This document shows, piece after piece, positions 1-14,391 of a stretch of 64,000 nt of DNA. The notes beneath the pieces were generated by a model. That model saw nothing but the letters and a program-made list of their open reading frames with translations, was not told the DNA's origin and did not search any database. Position 1 is the first letter of the stretch; each line of letters begins with the position of its first letter. Source of the stretch: Aulostomus chinensis (taxonomy: Eukaryota > Chordata > Actinopteri > Syngnathiformes > Aulostomidae); assembly GCA_037954235.1 (NCBI GenBank), contig JBBMOA010000009.1:28430126-28494125 (forward strand), read 5' to 3'. The position numbers were made by a program, and so were the translations under genes.

Positions 1-1326
1 CACACACACACACACTTAAAAGCCCACAGTGAACACTCACACTTAGTGTGGCCGACTCAAATGCAGTTTTTGTTTAAAATCAGTCATGCCTTTTGGGAAC
101 GGGAGAGAATGTTGAGGCTGAGCGTGAAAAACAGCACTGGATTCATCCATGTGTGTCAGTGGAGGAGGACAACCAACGCTTCTGGTTACAGTTCATGTGG
201 AGAAATATGTGGATGAGAGAGAGAGCGAGAGAGGAAGGGAGGGAGGATAAAAGTATATTAGAGATATTTAGAGAGAACGTGAGGGGGAAGCGGTGGAAGG
301 ATAACTCTGATGAGCTGTGATGTGAGTAGATGAGAGGCAGGAGGCCATTATTAGTTACCAAGCTGCCCTTCAAAACTTCTGCTTCATTTTAATGAATACT
401 AAGAGAGGGCCAAGAATGACTGTGATGGTAGAATGGCATCGCTCTTCCTCTCTTTTTTAACGTCTCCCTTTATCGTCTATAACATTATACAGATCAACAC
501 ACACACACACACACACACACACTTTCTCTCTCTCTCTCAGCAGGAGTTTCTAAAGACCAACAAAGGGACCACAGCAGGGTGCCTCACTGATGGCTACGGG
601 CCTTTCTGCTCTTGTTCTATAGCTCCTCCAACTCCCCCAGTTCAGACCCATTTCTCTGCCCTCAATGCATAATTTTGTAAATGAAGCATCTGCCTGGGTG
701 GTCCCAGTAGGCCCGTGTGTCTCTGGAAGCATCTTTGACTGAAATGACAGCTATATCTTCAAAATGATTTAACTTCATATGTTCATATCTGCAAAGGATG
801 CTTGACGAAATGCTTTTAATGATTTAGATGAATAATCATGATGCAGAAAGGGTGTCCTGCTGCAAGAACTTACGCTAGATTTAGGTTGTGTTAGGGGAGC
901 CCCTGATCACTGGCAATTGTTCTGAACAATAAATACTACAACTTTGTTTAAACTAAAACACAAAGACAAAAAAATGCCTCTATAAGTCATTGTTACGGTG
1001 CTCTTTACCTAAACTCATATGGTGTTGGGGGAACAAGGGTGATGACTTCACCTTCCTGTATGTGTGTAATCCCTCCTGCTTTAACCCCTTGGTGTCATCA
1101 GCTGCGCAACACCTGGGTACGTGTCACATGATTGTCACCTGTGTTCGGCTGCAGACTGATTGTTACTGTGGCTCCTGAGCAACATGGCTGACTCCTTTTC
1201 TCCTCCTGAAGTCACATTCCTTAACTAGTAAATGGTCCTCCACCCATCTGTGCAGCTCTCAAGTCATAGACAATGTTGCGTTGTTATTTGAAGGACGCAA
1301 AGTTCAAACAGTGGCATTGACAAAGG

Positions 1327-1364
<38 letters not shown>

Positions 1365-2065
1365 ATGCACAGCAGCACAAACAATCTAGAGATTCACATT
1401 CCACACACATTCCAACATGAAGGATTATTTTTCTGTACGTGTGTGCTTCACCTGAGATATCTGCGGAGGACTGCTCCTCCCCCAACTGATCATCTGTGAG
1501 TACAAGCTAGCGGTGGTTTTCAAGTCCTGTACCCCCTGAGACATTCAGCCTCCTGCTGGGTCCCCCTCCACCTCCACAGATGGTGCTAGCACCAGCAGTG
1601 ACTGGGCTAGCAGTGATAACATTCATGCTCGCTCTGTTGACAGGGTTCCTGCTGCTCCCACGAGTGAGGAGTGAGGTTGCCTTGACCATTTATCCATATT
1701 TGAGCACAATAGACAACAAAACTACAAGTAAATGCCTTTATTTTCCTGCCCCAGGAGGAAATGGACAGAATCCTTGTGGGTGGTAATATGCAAAGACCCG
1801 CCAGCAGCTGTCCTCCACCTCTGATTGGTTAAGTGAGCAGGTCTTTGCAGGCACAGGTGAGAGACCCCAAAAATCTGATGTATTTTGATGGACGTTCTTA
1901 AGAGGATACAACAGATTATTTTTTTGTTCCCATTGATGAAGACCCTTCAGAAGACCCTTCATGGAGAATAAGAGTAAGAGCCTGTGTCCCCAGTTGGGAG
2001 GGTTACCAGGGCCCCGCCCTGGAGCCTGGCCCTGGGTAGGGGCCCGTGCATCAGCGCCCGGTGGC
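1..2065. other. Non-coding sequence with CA arrays
   Basis: CA arrays at 1-15, 497-522 (then CT) and 1330-1360. The open frames are short and do not resemble known proteins. I see no gene. Confidence 0.7.
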
Positions 2066-2110
2066 CGGACTTTTGCCCATGGCGCCCGGACTTTTGCCCA
2101 TGGCGCCCGG
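2066..2110. repeat. 21-bp direct repeat, two copies
   Basis: The phrase CGGACTTTTGCCCATGGCGCC occurs twice in tandem just upstream of the Rex3 relic, in a GC-rich context. Confidence 0.85.
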
Positions 2111-2149
2111 AATGGATACATGGACTTGTTCCCCCGTGGGCCCACCACC

Positions 2150-3350
2150 TGCAAGAGAAACCAGGAAGGTTTGGTGCAGTGTGGATCGGGCAGCAGACCA
2201 AGGCAGGGGCCTTGGTGGCAGAGCTCCAGTGGTGGATGAGATCCCGCCTGGGTATCTCAAGGCTCTGAATGTTGTAGGGCTGTCAGTTAACACGTCTGTG
2301 CAACATAGCATGGACATCGGGGGCGGTGCCTTTGGAGTGGCAGACCAGGGTGGTGGTCCCCATCTTTAAGAAAGGGTATCAGAGAGTCTGTTCCAACTAT
2401 CACCCTGTGGAGGGTATTCCGGGAGTATGGGGTGGATGGCCCCTTACAAAGGGCCATTAAGTCTCTGTACCTAAGGAATGAGAGCCTGCTTCATGTCGCT
2501 AGCAGTAAGTCTGACTTGTTCCCTGTGAGGGTTGGACCCCGCCAAGGCTGCCCTTTGTCACTGGTTCTATTCATAACTTTTATGGACAGAATTTCTAGGC
2601 GCAACTGGGTGGTAGAGGGGGTCGAGTTTGGTGGTGGGGGAATGTTGTCTTTGCTTTTTTGCGGATGACGTGGTCCTCTTAGCGCCATCAAACCATGACC
2701 TCCAGCTCTTGCTGGGACAGTTCACAACCGTGTGAAGAGGCTGGGATGAGAATCAGCACCTCCATGTCTGAGGCCATGGTCCTCATCTGGAAAAGGGTGG
2801 CCTGCCCACTCCAGGTCAGGGGGGAGGTCCTGCCTCAGGTGGAGGAGTTTAAATATCTCAGGATCTTGTTCACAAGTGAGGGTTGGATGGAGCGTGAAAT
2901 TGACAGGTGGATTGGGGCAGCGTCAGCAGTGATGTGGGTACTAAACCAGTCCGTTGTGGTGAAGAGGGAGCTTAGCCAAAAGGTGAAGCTTCCGATTTAC
3001 CATTCAATCTACGTTCCAACCCTCACCTATGGTCATGAGTTCTGGGTAATGACGAAAGAACGAGATTGTGAATACACCCTTAGAGACAGGGTGAGAAGCT
3101 TGGACATTCGGGAGGGACTCAGAGTAGAGCCGCTGCTCCTCCATGTTGAGAGGAGTCAGTTGAAGTGGTTTGGGCATCTGGTGAGGACGCCTCCAGGCAT
3201 GTCTGGCCAGGAGGAGGGGCCAACCCAGGACACGCTGGAGGGATTATATTTCTTGGCTGGCCTGGGAACGCCTTGGGATTCCCCCAGGGGAGCTGGTGGA
3301 AGTGGCAGGGGAGAGGGCGGTCTGGGTGGAGGACAATGGACGGACAAACC
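2150..3350 (+). mobile_element. Rex3-like (RTE clade) retrotransposon relic
   Basis: Reverse-transcriptase fragments on the + strand: LQRAIKSLYLRNESLLHV, RVGPRQGCPLSLVLFI, FADD at 2658-2669 (a T-run shifts the frame just before it), VACPLQVRGEVLPQVEEFKY, EREIDRWIGAASAVM and SIYVPTLTYGHEFW. Two stretches (tggcagaccagggtggtggt at 2339-2358 and aaggctgccctttgtcactg at 2543-2562) match, as I recall them, the standard Rex3 PCR primer sites of teleosts. They are only about 220 bp apart, about half the usual spacing, so the palm is internally deleted. Frameshifts and stops make it inactive. Confidence 0.85.
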
Positions 3351-3537
3351 CATTGATGAAACTGTTGCTGTCTGTACTGGGGGGGGGGGGGGGGCATGTA
3401 CCCCTGCCTGGGAAACAGAACCACTGAGTGGAGACTTTCTGTCTTTACTTGTCCTACATACGGCTCAGTAGCTCACTACTTGGTGCACCTAACTTATGCA
3501 TGCTGTTTTCACACAGGTTGCCATGTTGTGGTTTGCA

Positions 3538-3539
<2 letters not shown>

Positions 3540-3600
<61 letters not shown>

Positions 3601-3626
3601 GTGTGTGTGTGTGTGTGCACGTGTGC
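3540..3626. repeat. (TG)n array
   Basis: About 58 bp pure, then CAG and a further interrupted TG stretch. Confidence 0.97.
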
Positions 3627-3791
3627 TTTATGTTCGCAGTGATTGTACATCTGTTTATGGTATTTTTAACCAGCATCCACAAAGAGCAGCAGAGCATTAA
3701 AGGTGTGTAACTCATCCTAAAGATAGAACAGTCACGCAGCAGGTCAACACAGGAGACAATGGCAGGAGGTGGACTACCATAACTGGGACAA

Positions 3792-3921
3792 GCAAACACA
3801 CAGTCCATGAATACCACAAACACACAGTCCATGAATACTACAAACACACAGTCCATGAATACCACAAACACACAGTTCATGAATTTTACAAACACACAAT
3901 TCATGAATACCACAAACACAC
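3792..3921. repeat. 24-bp minisatellite, about five units
   Basis: Units built of CAAACACACAGTCCATGAAT plus four bases recur at 24-bp steps; the last two units have drifted (AGTTCATGAATTTTA, AATTCATGAATACCA). Because 24 is a multiple of three, open frames appear on both strands. Confidence 0.9.
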
Positions 3922-4343
3922 CTGCAGGCTCACCAACATGTAGCCTGCCAATCTCTGCCCATCTTCTTTACTTGCAATCTGTCACTACGATCCATCCCTG
4001 CTCTTCCTTTTGTCACATGGTGATATTTTTGGAGGTCAATCAATGGCCCAAGGAGTAGGACTGATGAATGGATCCACGATCACTGGCTGTAATTACAGTG
4101 TCATATGAACTGTTAGCTCAAGTATGTGCAGGTTGGCCGTGTATGCGCGTGTTTCTTCCTAATGTCCTTCGCAGCTCCCCACAGATGCATTTGCAATATC
4201 AGCACACACAACAACAGATGGGCTCTGGTTACACACACATATGCATGCAAATCCACACGCAGCCATGCAAAAGGTCTAGCTCACACATAATTTATGGTAG
4301 TCAGAAGACACAAAAAATAGGATCGAAAAAATGGAATATGCTG

Positions 4344-4345
<2 letters not shown>

Positions 4346-4405
<60 letters not shown>
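4346..4405. repeat. (GT)n array
   Basis: 60 bp of pure GT. Confidence 0.97.
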
Positions 4406-4406
<1 letters not shown>

Positions 4407-6149
4407 GATGTGTACAGGGACGGGGGCCCTTTGCTTCTGTTTTCATCTCATCGTGCACTGACTCATGACTGAGCAGGCAGGTTAATGTCTAAACATGCAA
4501 CTGCAATGTGTCTTGTCATAGCAAATTGTTCTCAGCAGGAACCATTTTACAGTGCCAGCTTGTCTGGCAAATGTGAGGCTTTTGGCACACACTCACACTC
4601 ACACACAAACACACATGCACACTCACACACAAACACAAACACACACACATCAAAACTCCCATCACAAGTTATTGCCAACAGATCAGGGTGAGCCATTGAC
4701 TGTTACACACATCTCTCCACCAGACATGATAATGGAGAGCTGAAGCCACTGAGGCGGGCGGCTCAGCTGCTGGTCTGGCAGGACTCAGCGTCGGGCAGAT
4801 GGACGGACGGACAGAGTAACTTTCCTAGAGGGTGAAACGGTTTCTCTGTCAGTTCTGTCTCACCCTCTGAGGACATAGAAAGAAAAAATTCCAAAAAGGA
4901 GCTGATAAATGATCAGATCTAATCTTTTTATTGTAAATTTACATTATTTTCCACAAAGATTAGATGTGACAATAACCCTTTTACTCACTAATAGAGGAAC
5001 CTTTGAAACTCTCTGGGCCATTATGTACATCTATAGACTATTTCTGTGCCAGAGTTAGTGGGGGATTTGCTTCCTATAATCTGGGCAAACGTTTTCCTGC
5101 ACTACCACTGTAATTTCAGTAAATCATTTATAACGCTTGGCCTCATGCACCCATGACCCTGCAAAACACATACACACACACACCCATGCACGCACACACA
5201 CACACACATGCACACAGTATATATCCACATGCCTGCCCTTTGGATGCATGATATAAGTCCAACAAATTTTGACTGAGGATTTCAAAAGATGACATCAATG
5301 TATTTGTATTGTCTGAGTCCTATTTTTTTTTCAATTTTTTCCCATTTTTCTAAAGAGTCCTAAATGATACAACAAAATATCGTACCGATTAAAATAAACT
5401 TGCTTTCAAAAATATATTATAAACTACAAAGTACTACTGCTAATGATCAAGAAACACACTGTGTTTTATTCACCATGATCCAAATATATCCCAGTAAACT
5501 GGATCGTCCTACTGGTTGAACAACAGTTTTACAGGAAACTAAAGTAGAAACACTTTGTATTTCTCTTTGTGTGCCTGTCACACTGGCCTTAACCTCCACC
5601 ACTAAAATGCCATCAGGGCATCTGCAAGTCCCAGTGGATGTTTGAGACAAATGGGATGTTTTCAGTTCATCTTTGGGTCCCAATGAATGTGTGTGCCAAA
5701 CTTTAAGAAATTCTCTCGAGGCGCTCCTAAGATCACGACCTGCCTACGGCTGTGACGCTGCTGGAGCAGAAAAATGTCAGCAGCTATCTGAGACTTCTAA
5801 GCAGCGTGTTTGTATGAGCCCGATGCTGCTGACTGCTGCATCGACTCACGCGAGTCACCTGGTGGGATGACAGCAACACTTGAGAGCAAGATCTCATGTA
5901 TTATATGCTCAAGAAAACATTTACATTCAAGAATGCTAATCAAAAACTGAGCAGCAGCAGGAAGAGAAAAGATTGTTGCCACATGTGAAGATGCGAGTGT
6001 GTCTTTGGGAGTGTGTGTCAGCGTCTCTGGTTGGTATTCCAGGGTGGCTCGTTGTGAGTGTGGTTTCCCACAATTCCTATCAGAGCTGTGATCACAGAAA
6101 CCTGGTCGCCTCAAATGGAATACATCCCTCCCTCTCACAATCAGGGATG

Positions 6150-6150
<1 letters not shown>

Positions 6151-6213
<63 letters not shown>

Positions 6214-6220
6214 CTCTCTC
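6151..6220. repeat. (AC)30-(TC)5 array
   Basis: 60 bp AC followed by 10 bp TC. Confidence 0.97.
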
Positions 6221-6878
6221 ACAGACACAATACCTGTTTGAGGTTCCCATTCTTGGCTCTGAACATGTGTAGCAAAGCACTAGAATGCAATTTGGAACAA
6301 TCTGGGGTGAGTATGTCTGTCTTATGAATATATAAGAGTTTTTGCTTTGGATGTCCTACTGGAAGCGGCTGAGGCATCCAGCCTGGGGACAGATAAAACA
6401 ATTGCTGGCTTAGAAAAATTGAAAACAAAGAGAAGGAATGCTGCTGCAAATACAAAGTACAGGGAAAAGAAGACATGCAATATTCAGTGGAAAAGTAAAG
6501 AGGTCGACATTTTGAGGCTCGTTTGCTGGGATAAAGTGGGAGGTTACGAGTGAAAGAAAGCAAATGGCTGCCAGGTTATACTTGAATTTGCCTCTTTTAC
6601 CCCCATGTGTGCTCCCCTTTATGATGAAATAGTCTAATTGACATGCAAGTGATGCAGTGTAGCAACTCAAAATACATAAGCTGTGTACTGACATTAAAGC
6701 AACTCAGCACTTAGAGCAGTGAGGGAGATCTGCTGATACGCTGCATCGCACAGCAGTTCACGCAGAGGTAAAAAAAAAGTGACAAGAAAAATACTTAGAT
6801 AAGAAGAATCTTTTTCAAAATCAAAATATGACTTTGCCTCACTTGGGGAAATATGTCCTAGTTAGCACCCCGCTGCTA

Positions 6879-6880
<2 letters not shown>

Positions 6881-6943
<63 letters not shown>
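6881..6943. repeat. (AC)n array
   Basis: About 63 bp of pure AC. Confidence 0.97.
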
Positions 6944-6951
<8 letters not shown>

Positions 6952-7236
6952 CATCCCTAATGAACAGTCTTCTTCCTCACTTGTGATTTCTTTCCTCACG
7001 TTTCTCTCTCTCTACCTTTACCGCATCCCTAGACTGCCCCCCCTTCTGGATTCCCATGACAGCTTCTCGTCTCCGGGGTTTAGACATTTGACGCATGTCA
7101 CTCATCCGTGCTCAGACTGGCAGGCAGTGAGCCATAAGAGAGAGAGAGACTCACACATACAAACACACACACACACACACACTCACACACCACATATGCA
7201 AATAAAAACAAGATGACAAAGCCGCCTCCTCTGTAC

Positions 7237-7278
<42 letters not shown>

Positions 7279-8046
7279 GTGATCAGAGGTAGTCTTTAAT
7301 CTGTGAATACATTAGCACAAGTTGGTGACACCTCTCCTAAGTGACACCTCTGCATCTGCAAATTGGGTGAAGCAACAGTTCCCAAACATCTCAGGTTATT
7401 TGAAATGCACCGGTCCCCTCTGATCCCTAATACATTCATGTTATTCATCTTCACGCCTGCTCTACTGCTCTTATTCAAATACGTGTTTCACATCCTTTTT
7501 GATCAAATTTCTATGGATTAATTTTCAGGATGTTTTACTCTTGACTGTCATTGACACCTTTGCCTATAGACATCTCTGCACTGCATTTGAAGAGGAGTTA
7601 TTTCTCACCTTTTACTGCAGGTCATTCTAACGTTTCCCAGACAGACCAACTGTCACAAGGCCCCGAAGCTCTGCTCCAAGTAAAAGCTGTTTTAGTCAGA
7701 GGTGGAAGGTGATTGAGCAAGGTCTGAAAGCCTTGAAAATTATCAGGAGTAGGTGCCATGTTACAGGAATAAAGAAAAGGGAAGAAGAGAATAGGAAGGT
7801 GAGACTGGATCGTCATCACTGAGGCCAAAAAACATCCTGGGTAACATAGAAACCATCACGGGTAACTTTCAAAAGTAAAACATGTCGTACCAATTGGGTT
7901 CAAAACATGGCAGGCGAAATTATTTATACGCCACAGCTCCCGCCCATCTCTGACAGCAAGTGATCAGTCTACTTTTAAATGTGCTACCAACTCATCGGCT
8001 AATTGGCTCAATATTTTGAAGGAAAAAAAAAAAACCAACCTTCACA

Positions 8047-8240
8047 TCAAAAATGGTTTGTCTGGATCCAGACTACGATCAGGATGAAGCATTCCTCTCC
8101 CGCTCACGTGGGCTGAAGCAATGTGATGCAGATCGCCTCCAAAAGTTAGTCAGCTGTTACCTTTCCACCAAATTTCATCAAATTTGATCCATTAGTTCAG
8201 ACGTGCTGCTGATCACATAACCTCCTTGGTGAGGCCATCA
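8047..8240. repeat. Ancient interspersed repeat fragment, copy 1
   Basis: Contains GGATCCAGACTACGATCAGG, TTTCCACCAAATTTCATCAA and CCATTAGTTCAGACGTGCTG in the order found in a common fish repeat whose tail reads like an RTE/L2 3' end. Degenerate, with no terminal duplication visible. Confidence 0.45.
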
Positions 8241-9352
8241 AATAAACGCTTGAGTTTGACTGTTTGAGGTTTTTAATGGCTCAGTTCGAACTGCTGGCAG
8301 TTAACTTGTTCACAATAACTCAAGTGTGCAAGACTGGGACTATTTTTCCGGAGGCGATTCTGATGCAGAAATGTTGCATACACATTTTAAAAGAATCAGA
8401 AAAGACTATTTTTAAATGATTATTGCAAGTGTCTACTGATCAAATACTCCACTTGTTTCATAGTAAGCAGATATTTCCAGAAAGTGGTCGTTTGTAAAAA
8501 AAAAAGGTTTAAGAGATAATTGTTTATTTTATAACACCATATGTGTCATGTTTGTTCACTGGTGCCAAAGGACACAAGTTAAACACCAGACAACAAAAGG
8601 AATTCCCTGTGGCGTCAATAAACGATGGCGCTGCATTCACCCTCTCGCTGGTTTCACGATCTAGCAGTTCTGGTTTGCTTCAGGCTGCTATCTGATTGGT
8701 ACGACAACATCAAACACAAGCGCACACAAACAATTACTCGATCATGGAGATATAACAATTATATGAGCGGGCTGTTCTCCTGCTATCAAAAAAGTCATGC
8801 TGCAATAATGGAAACTAGTAGCTGCAGTTTGGAGTGTTCTTACCCAGCTGCAGTGGTGGTGGGGGGTTTACTTGGTGGTAGTGGGGGGGCCAATTACACC
8901 TGATTCCTGTTGGGAGTTCTCAGAGTTACCCAGTCAGATCATGCATTCACACCCAAACACACATCTGATTATGTCTGATTACAGAATTCTGTCTTCAGGG
9001 TGTGACAGCAATTGAGATGTAGAACTCAGCATGCACTAACTCTCCTGCACACACACACACACACGCACATGCACACGCGCACACACACACACACACACAC
9101 ACAGTCCGTGTCCTGCTGCTCCTGACAGCATATTGCCGAAATAAACAGCACCAGCCCTGTCAACATAGAGATCTCTCACTGTGAGGTACAGAGACTCAGA
9201 CACACACCTGGTTGTCACACAAACACACATAACTCGATAAATACACACCCAACATAAACACATCTGGCAAGACACACACAACAGGGACAGGAGAATCAGC
9301 ATGGTGTTGATATTACAAACAAAAGTGAATATAACTAGTCCCTCTCTCTCGG

Positions 9353-9414
9353 ACACACACGGACACACACACACACAGACACACACACATACACACACTC
9401 TCCTTCTCGTTCTT

Positions 9415-9456
<42 letters not shown>
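9353..9456. repeat. (CA)n and (CT)n cluster
   Basis: Interrupted CA to 9398, then a CT run at 9418-9456. Confidence 0.95.
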
Positions 9457-9458
<2 letters not shown>

Positions 9459-10972
9459 CTCCTGACAGAGATACAGACTGTTACTGACAGGCTGCAGGAC
9501 AAGTGATTTCTCGGCAGCAGCCGTCTTCTCCTCCTCCTTAATCTAAGCTGTGTGGCGGCTGCTGTTGACATCTGAGACCAATGTATAGGATCCTCTCATA
9601 TCTGACCTTTAACACAGCTGGACCAGAGCAGGTAAAGGTCTACAGCTCCCCAGTGACCCGCAGAGATTTGATTCTGAGCACACAGGAGAGAGAGAAAGAT
9701 GGAGAGAGAGAGAGAGAAAAAGAGAGAGAGAGAGACGCCTGCTCTAGAATAAAAGCTGTTAATTACCTTGTGACCCTGGACTCCATGAGTATGGGTGCAG
9801 GCCTGGTGTCTGAGTCAGACGCCACGTCTTTATCCTCACTTCATCTGCAGAGGAGGAGCAGAAACTGCTGTTGTGGTACTACGACTCTTTATGTACACTT
9901 CAAGAACGTTTGGCGAGAACACAGGTTTAGTCCTTTAATCTTCAGTTGTTTTACCTCAACTACACTGACAGGTTGCCTACATTATGTTAAGCGCTTGGCT
10001 ATGGACACTGTGGTCACAGCCACTGGCGAGTGCAGAGGCTAGCTAGTTAGCTTAGCTGTCCCCACTTGCAACAACTCATGTTCGACCACTACAGAGATGT
10101 ATGGACTGAAACAAGATGATTTCTCTCCTTGTAACCCACAGGTCACTCGCGTGCTACAGCCACTCCCATCTTCAAGTGACTGGGCGCTCAGCATCCCTGT
10201 CAACAACAGCCCAAGGCGAATCATATCACACACATCTCATCAGCAAACCATCCCAAAATCTACAACTCAGATGTCCCTCCAGTGGTTAAAGATATCAGCT
10301 CTGATGCACAAACGCAGGAAAAAGCAACGCTCAGCTGGTCCTCCATTGTCTGACTCAACGGGACATCGACTGACACCGATTGGCTGTCGTGACTTAGCTT
10401 CAAGCTTATTTCTCATTCAATGTTCAATCATTTCTATTTACTTGAATAAGTGGAGGTGAAAATAGATCATTTTGTTGCAGTGGTCATGTCATCTGTGCCA
10501 CCCAACGAGAGCAGAAGCATCTCTGCATCTCTGCATTGATCTCTGCCAAGATTCTATTTGATATGAGCTTCACCCTCTGAAATCGGCTGCTGTGGGATGA
10601 TGCTGTCAGTGTCCACAGGGACACCGACACACAGAGGCAAGTAAACCTCCAGTATGGAGCATGATGGTACAGGGAGATTCTGCCACGCCAGCCCACAGAG
10701 ACAAGGAGGGCAAAGTAACAGCATATTCCTTCCACGCAGCCTTGTTGCTCTAAAAGTGAGGAGAGAACAGAGATTAAGCATTGTAATAATCCCCTGTGCA
10801 CCCGCTAAACTATGAAGATGGGATTAAAGGCGCCCCATTTGGCGCGTGGATAAAACTCAGGGCTGACTAACGCATCATCTGTCGTTTACCATATTTAAAA
10901 CTGAATGAGTCAGGAGGACTGAAAGGGGCTGAGACTGCCATCCTTCTGAAGGGAGCCGGGTTCCAGATGAGA

Positions 10973-11020
10973 GTGAGCCACAACACCTGGACGGGCTCTG
11001 CTCCAGGTGTTGTGGCTCAC
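10973..11020. repeat. Perfect 19-bp inverted repeat, 10-nt loop
   Basis: GTGAGCCACAACACCTGGA at 10973-10991 is followed after CGGGCTCTGC by its exact reverse complement at 11002-11020. No mismatch in 19 pairs. Confidence 0.95.
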
Positions 11021-14000
11021 GTATAAACGTGTCATACAATTAACAGCATTTTGATATAAACACGCAATTAAATACATTTTTTAAGAAAGGGTTTTTTCAT
11101 GCTAGCTGGAAGCTGTTTGGGGTGCGAGGTGAAGCTGGTGTTCATGATGGCTACAACGTAACTTCAAACAGCTCAGACCTTTAATTTCAGAATTATGCTG
11201 CATTTGCAGTGCAGCGATATTGTGAAGTAATACGTCATTAAATGAAACATTAGCATTGTTGATTGGGACTGATTATGATTTTGTCATGACTGTATCCACA
11301 AACAGGATACAATCAAGACGTCTTTTATTTGCAAGGGAACATGACGAGCAGACGATCCAGCATTTTGACGGTTCCCCAGTCCAGAAAATGGAGACAACGG
11401 CAGGGCTGGACCTGCCCCCCATATGCCTGACACCCACCCCACAGGTCACGGGGCCAGAGGTGCCTGGTCTGTCAGGGCCAGGATGAGCTGGGTAGCTGGT
11501 CACCAAGCGGTTTAATCTCCAACAGATTCCCACCACCTGGCCCTGCTGGCATGGCACCAGGCCCCGCAGCACTCCAATCTGGCAACTCCTACTGTCGTGT
11601 TGCAAGGGGTTCAACAGGCACTCATCTGGAAACGCATGAATGGATGGATGAACAGAAAACACAAGTGCATCAAGTCATTTTTTAAACCTCCGTTTCTTAA
11701 CGAAAACTGTCATAACATCGTCTGTTCTGTTCCCTGAATCGGTCCTGATGTGCTGGTGCAGATGGAGGTTGGCCTGCAGGCGATGCGGCTGCGTCAGTCT
11801 ACTGACGTGAATACATGGAGGTTTGGCTCAGGGGAGGTTTGGCTCCTGGGCCTTTGATTACCACTTTACAGTCAGGCTTTTCAAACTGACACAGTTCTAG
11901 ACCCCCCCCACCCCCAGCAATTCAGCATGTAGGTTGAAGTTAAATCCTCAGTTGAATGAGGACTTTGGGCGTTTTGGCTCAACTGTCCTCCCCTTTGTTG
12001 TAAATGTGTGATGCACAATTGTTTTGTGTCTTTGAATGCAGAGTGACGTTCACAAGTCAGGGCTCAGCTTCAGAATCAGGCTGATGAGAACAAATGACAA
12101 TCACACGTTGGGTTGCCAGTCGATCACAGATGTGCCGCCGCCTGCCCCGGTTGCGTAACCACACAGATTCTATGACAAAATGTGGACGCAGCAGCTTCAT
12201 TTCCTCGTCCTCCAAATCCTCTGCACATTATCTGCCTTTCCCATGTCCATAACAAGGTTTTGTCTCCGTCCCATTTGGACTGTTTGAGTTTTACTTCTGG
12301 AATTTTTCTTTGTATTTGTGTTCTGGATCATTGCTCAGTTCATTTTTTTTTCTAATTTTTTTTAACTGAGGTTACTTTCCTCTGGCGTCAGTTTGTTTTT
12401 CTTTCTGTCTTTGTCCATTCTCCCACCTTTTGTGAGCCAGTCACCTGCGTCTCACCTGTCTTCATCCCGGTGCTCCCCACCCTGTTTCTGCTTCTATCAT
12501 TAGTGGAGTACTTTAGTTCAGGTTCTCATTGCAGGGCTGTTGAATCGGGTTCTCGGTGGTTCCTGTTCATTCTGGTTGTTTCCCTTCAGCTTGACCTCTC
12601 TATTCATTTAGTTCATCTTTCTTTTTCTTTTTTTTGCAAGCAACTCAGCTCTTATTTTGTCTTTAATTTCATCATTAAAACCTCCACCTTACTTACCTGC
12701 TTTCATGGATTTGGGTTCCTGGACACCAGTGTGCCGCTGCACCCCTGACCCACACATTTAGATCACTCTGTGAGAGTGATGCACCTCTGCTCTGTGGATG
12801 CATGTGGTCCCTGAGGAGTGTCAACCCTCCCCACTCCTGCTGCCACAGCCATGCTGCACACAGTCAAGGAAGCAAACTTCAAGAATTCATCCAACAGGCG
12901 ACATCTCCCGAGTTTCACTAAGAACCCAGAGACATCCAGCTCAAAGCACAGCAGGGGCAGGACTGCTGTGACTTATCAATAAGTGATCAATGCACGAGTC
13001 TTCTTCTTCTTCTTAATCAAATAATAATTAAAAAAAAGATCCCCAAAATAAGCCACAGGCCAGAGGTTCGAAACCCTGCAATAAATCTCTTTAATCTTTA
13101 AAAAGAATTCTGTTGATATTATTACATAAAAGAGGACCAGAACTTTTCTGAAGCCCAATCCTAGAAATGTTCTATGTAATTATGTGTAAATGACTCATTA
13201 ATGTCACAAAATAAACTTATGTCACCATTTTATTATTCAGTATTGTTTACACGACCTGCAATATTCAAACTGTTGGCTTTATTCTCAGGGAAGTTAGCAC
13301 GGCGGTGTTTGTATGAGCCACTCAGACAGAATATTCACTTCATATTCCTGTTGATATTAAGTACGAACACACACATTAAATTCCTCCGTTCCCTCCAGAA
13401 TAGAGAGAATGTTGTCCTCCCGAAATGTTGCCACTTCTTTTTGAAGTCATCTTTTCTTTGGTAAACAAGTCAAGAGCAAACAAGTTCGCAACACTCGCTG
13501 GAAGCTGCAGCGCGCTCTGCCACGCTGCTCGTGCAAGTCGCAAAACGCTACAAGAAGTGTTTATAAATGTCTACAAAACACTTCAGTCTGCAACACACCA
13601 GCTCAGACCCTGGTCAGGCCACAACACGCCGTTTACACGCCAGGATCTGATTTAGAGTATCAATCAGGTGAATATCAGAATATGACAGTGCATGTAAATG
13701 GAGCAGTGGAGCAGTGAAAACACTCAGCAACACTGTCATTAATATTCATGCCACTAAACCTCAGTAAATTGAACTAACTAAATTGAATTGATTAGAATTA
13801 AGACGCAGAGCAAGTGTGACAGAAACACAGAGAGCCGTTCACCTCACTGTCACACCTCTGTTTTCCCGCAATATGATGTTTCCCTCGTTTGAGTGAACAA
13901 CAATAGTCCACATTGTTTCATGACTAATGGTTATTAGAAGCAGTAAGAGAAAACACTGTCACCTGAGTCTCCTGACTGCTTATATTTCACGCTTTTATTA

Positions 14001-14389
14001 GGAAGAAAAAGTCAAGAGACACAGGCGGCGAGCGCTCACTCGCCAGCTAAACAGCTTCTCGCATGACTCAACTTTGTTAACACCGAGGAGCAAATGAAGA
14101 GGTTATATTTGTGCTGCACTCCACCGCTTGAAAACAGGAGGCTGGAGTCGGAGAAATGGAGAACCCAGATTGGAAGCAGATGAGTGTAAGACAAGAAAAG
14201 AGGCCAAGAGGCATAAAGTCCTGGAGAGAGACGCAGACTAAGAGAGGAATAGTTAGTAGGTGGGAACCTTGAAAGGCTTTTGTTCTCTGAGCGGGGGGGT
14301 GAGGGGGGCTAGTGAGGCAGCACTTGGCAGTTGGTTCAAAGCTAGAAACTCTAAATCAATCTTTTACAGCTTGTCCAAACAGACACACA

Positions 14390-14391
<2 letters not shown>

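Noticed and set aside
3119..3424. Proline-rich frame on the - strand
   Set aside because: It is the reverse of the Rex3 relic and the poly(G) run after it.
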